64,000 nt of DNA, taken from the NCBI GenBank assembly GCA_947507875.1, contig CANNQP010000008.1, positions 45,222 to 109,221 on the forward strand. The letters are read 5' to 3'. Position numbers and translations under genes: made by a program. Under the pieces are notes generated by a model, which worked only from the letters and a program-made list of their open reading frames with translations, ran no database searches and was not told where the DNA came from. Numbering within the stretch: position 1 is the first letter of the stretch; the number at the start of each line of letters is the position of its first letter. The stretch comes from Verrucomicrobiaceae bacterium. Its GTDB lineage: Bacteria; Verrucomicrobiota; Verrucomicrobiia; Verrucomicrobiales; Verrucomicrobiaceae. Positions 61,481 to 64,000 of the stretch are shown here, one piece after another.

Positions 61481-64000
61481 TTAGCTATGACGTCTGCGGC
61501 GCAGGAACAGCGCCATGAGGCCAAGCATCATCAGCAACGCACGACCTGGCTCAGGCACCACCACCAGCGTTCCGTAGTTGAGGAACAGTGAGGTATCCCA
61601 GAACTGGCCAGGGGCCAAGCTAGGAAGGACAAGGTCGAAGCCAAGCTCACCCCCCGTGCGCAGACGAGGACCCGCAGAGAAGGAAGTCGTGTTCACCAAG
61701 CTACCCCAATCCATGAGGTTGAACAAATCACCGCCTGAAGGTGCATAGGCGTTGGCGTAGCTAACCTCGATACGACCGCCACTGGTGATGGTGAAGGCAC
61801 CGGCGACATTGAGGTAATCGTGATTGCTGAGCGTTCCCGAAGTGCCATTCAGCGTTGTTGCAGAGCTGGTTGGAAGGGCGTCGATGAAGGTGCTAAAATC
61901 ATCGCCAGAATAGCCAAGGCTATAAAGGTTGCCCGTCGCACCGCCGACCTGCAAGGACAGACGTGTGGTAGCGGTGGATGCCACGGGGCCCAGCAGCGTC
62001 AAGTTGCTGCTGGTGAACACGTGACCGATTTGGTTACCAGCGGTCTGGATGGAGGAACTGCTGTTTCCGCCAGGAGCCAGAGAGCCGATCTGCGACACGG
62101 CGCCCACATTGTGACCGACGGTCAGTGCACCCTCGATGCGGGCCGCTTCCGTAGCCGTCGCATAGGTCGCACCTGCCGTCACCACACCACCACCACTGAT
62201 TCTACCATCGAAGGTGTAGCCTGCCTTGGCGGTCACATCGAATTTAGCCCCAGCACCGATGTTCAACCAAGCACTGTCATTGATGGTGGCATTCGCTGCC
62301 AGCGTCAGCGTGCCTGCACTGATCGTGGTGGCACCCAGGTAGGTGTTCGCGTTGCGCAAAGTCAGGTTCGCGGTCCCGACCTTGGTCAGGGCCACATTGT
62401 GCTGGATGACGCCAGAGTAACCAAAGTCAGTGGTCACTCCGTTGCCCACCGTCAATGTATTGATCGTGGTCGCACCGTTGGTGATGTAACCGCTCGTGCT
62501 ATTGACCGTGTTCACCGAAACTGGATTGGTCAAGCGACCAACCGTCTGATTCTGACCATTGAGGTCAAGAACACCATTGGACGTAGTGGTAATGCTCGTG
62601 GTGGTCGGCAACGCATTGTCTTTACCTAACAGAAGTCGGCCACCTTGGATGCTGGTCTCGCCTTCGTAAGTGTTGTTACCGGACAAGATCACGGTGTCAT
62701 AACCGACTTTCGTTAGTCCACCAACACCACTGATGACGCCCTGAACTTCCAGAATCGCACCGGAAGCGGTGTATTCGGACATGGCCATGTTATCCATGAT
62801 CTGCTTGCCGTTGTCGAGACCATTCGCGCCGAGGTAATACTGCGTTCCGATGAAGGAATTGGAGTTCAGGGTGAAGGACACATTCGGATTCAGAATGCGC
62901 ATCACACCGCCCCCATTTCGGGCATCATTGATGTCGTCGTTGCGCAGGAAGGCTTCAATGCCACCTCCATTGAGGGTGATGCTCGCATTCGTGCTGGGTT
63001 GGTTAGCAGCCACCTGAAGGGTTGCTTTGCCCAAATCCACACTGCCAGAGCGGGCATTGTTCACACTCCAGCGCTCAATCGAGCCTTCGTTGTAGGTGAC
63101 ACTTGAATTGCTGGCGGCAAAGTTTGCCACCCCCACATCAAGCACACCGTAACGATTCACGATCAAAGCACCGTTGCCGAGGGATCCGTTGTTTGTCACA
63201 TGAACCGCACCTTGGTCGATCACCATGGTTCCCGAGAAGGTAGCGGAACTATCTCCACGCACATACAGCGTGCCGTCGCCCCACTTGGTCAGCCGTTCCG
63301 AACCCGCCAGAGAAGCCACCGAGAAGCCGGAGCTAAGACCATTGGTCAAATAACCACCATTGCCGGCGTAGGCTGCGAAGGGGCTGCCTACGGCGGTGGT
63401 ATCCACGTTCAGGATCGCGTTGTTGGTCACCGTTAGAGTGCCCGCAGCGAGGATGGAGCGGTTGCGGTTATTCGCTATGCGAAGCTGGGCGTCCACGGTG
63501 CCGCTGGTCGGACCGTTTCCAATGCCACCACTCTGCTGGATTTCGACATCAGCGATGGTGTGAACACGGTCATCCGCACCTGGATCCCAGTCGATGGTGG
63601 CATTGTCCACCGCAATGATGCGTCCAGAGCTGTAGGTGTAGTTCAACAGAGAGTCACCTGGCTGAGCGCGCAGGTTCAGCTGAGCAGAAGTGGCCTGGGC
63701 ACCATTCAGCACAACCGTGTTGTTCGGATCAGCATTACCGGCAGAACCAAACTGGCTGAACTGGATAGCGCCTTCATTAACCACCCAGCCGCTACTGTAG
63801 CCATTGCCCACCCCGCGTGCGGCGTCGCTCTGGTCATTCGCGATGATCAAGGATCCACCGACACCGAACTTGGTTACGCCACCAGCGGTGATGTTGCCGT
63901 TCACGGTGATGTTACCGCCGGTGTAGAAGATGGCCTCGTTGGTTCCGCTCGCACCAAACTTCAGATTCGGGTTGATCACAAAACCGGCTGAGCTGACCAC
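61481..64000 (-). CDS. Autotransporter-strand-repeat protein with PEP-CTERM (5' end outside window)
   Basis: 839 residues of a larger secreted protein; the frame is open to the window edge, so the start is missing. It is Asn/Thr/Gly-rich with about ten repeats of the autotransporter-associated beta-strand type (LTKVGYDTVILSGNNTYEGETSI, LTLRNANTYLGATTISAGTLTL). The C-terminus VVPEPGRALLMMLGLMALFLRRRR is a PEP-CTERM sorting signal: PEP, one membrane helix and a basic tail, recognised by exosortase in species that make extracellular polymer. No autotransporter barrel is present. Surface adhesion or biofilm-matrix attachment is inferred. Confidence 0.92.
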   Translation of the reverse strand: MVSSAGFVINPNLKFGASGTNEAIFYTGGNITVNGNITAGGVTKFGVGGSLIIANDQSDAARGVGNGYSSGWVVNEGAIQFSQFGSAGNADPNNTVVLNGAQATSAQLNLRAQPGDSLLNYTYSSGRIIAVDNATIDWDPGADDRVHTIADVEIQQSGGIGNGPTSGTVDAQLRIANNRNRSILAAGTLTVTNNAILNVDTTAVGSPFAAYAGNGGYLTNGLSSGFSVASLAGSERLTKWGDGTLYVRGDSSATFSGTMVIDQGAVHVTNNGSLGNGALIVNRYGVLDVGVANFAASNSSVTYNEGSIERWSVNNARSGSVDLGKATLQVAANQPSTNASITLNGGGIEAFLRNDDINDARNGGGVMRILNPNVSFTLNSNSFIGTQYYLGANGLDNGKQIMDNMAMSEYTASGAILEVQGVISGVGGLTKVGYDTVILSGNNTYEGETSIQGGRLLLGKDNALPTTTSITTTSNGVLDLNGQNQTVGRLTNPVSVNTVNSTSGYITNGATTINTLTVGNGVTTDFGYSGVIQHNVALTKVGTANLTLRNANTYLGATTISAGTLTLAANATINDSAWLNIGAGAKFDVTAKAGYTFDGRISGGGVVTAGATYATATEAARIEGALTVGHNVGAVSQIGSLAPGGNSSSSIQTAGNQIGHVFTSSNLTLLGPVASTATTRLSLQVGGATGNLYSLGYSGDDFSTFIDALPTSSATTLNGTSGTLSNHDYLNVAGAFTITSGGRIEVSYANAYAPSGGDLFNLMDWGSLVNTTSFSAGPRLRTGGELGFDLVLPSLAPGQFWDTSLFLNYGTLVVVPEPGRALLMMLGLMALFLRRRRHS

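Overview
The window looks like chromosome from a member of the Verrucomicrobiota, probably close to Prosthecobacter/Verrucomicrobium. This is an inference from gene content: a Tat-exported DUF1501 protein, an autotransporter-strand-repeat protein with a C-terminal PEP motif, a G/A/P-rich type II pseudopilin, a Tat-exported Gfo/Idh/MocA oxidoreductase, many secreted beta-rich proteins, and generally weak Shine-Dalgarno sequences. No rRNA, CRISPR array or insertion sequence was seen.

Layout. 1-9.6 kb: a partial acyl-CoA ligase, HU, a gamma-carbonic-anhydrase-like protein, a very large TerB/FHA/ABCG fusion transporter, tRNA-Arg(CCG), an MsbA-type exporter and a GDP-mannose 3,5-epimerase. 9.6-17.4 kb: an M3 oligopeptidase, secreted hydrolase-like proteins, a small S4 RNA-binding protein, a polysaccharide pyruvyl transferase, a frameshifted alkyltransferase-like gene and a collagen-like pseudopilin. 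17.6-28.8 kb: a 1779-residue subtilase, a cell-wall amidase, NAD(P)HX repair enzyme and acyl-CoA thioesterase in a compact cluster, EF-P with arginine at position 34, and an M1 peptidase. 28.8-44.8 kb: DUF1501 protein, POT peptide transporter, a protease-dead rhomboid-like protein with a zinc ribbon, a conserved unknown, Gfo/Idh/MocA oxidoreductase, a PaaK-like adenylating enzyme, serS, leuA with a leucine-rich leader peptide, an RND adaptor, an esterase, a DUF1990 protein, tRNA-Asn, tRNA-Met and ubiE/menG. 56.2-64 kb: a VWA protein, an NHL-type propeller, a SixA-type phosphatase and the C-terminal part of an autotransporter-repeat/PEP-CTERM protein.

The most unusual part is 44777-56023, an integrative element of about 11.2 kb inserted in the 3' end of tRNA-Leu(CAG). 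It is bounded by a perfect 58-bp direct repeat and has a tyrosine recombinase next to the intact tRNA. It carries a 496-residue protein with motifs like those of palm-domain DNA polymerases, a 650-residue protein with about seven zinc ribbons around a Vsr/DUF559-like nuclease core, an HTH candidate excisionase, two small lipoproteins, a secreted SUMF1-like/Ig-domain protein, and a non-coding block with three 9-bp iterons and several dyads. The native terminator of tRNA-Leu is left stranded beside the left repeat, just before ubiE. The element has no recognisable conjugation or capsid genes. It may replicate with its own polymerase after excision, using the iteron region as an origin; that is a hypothesis from motifs only.

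Start codons were often moved downstream to the first methionine that gives a sensible N-terminus (signal peptide or domain start). All family assignments come from reading motifs; no database search was possible.
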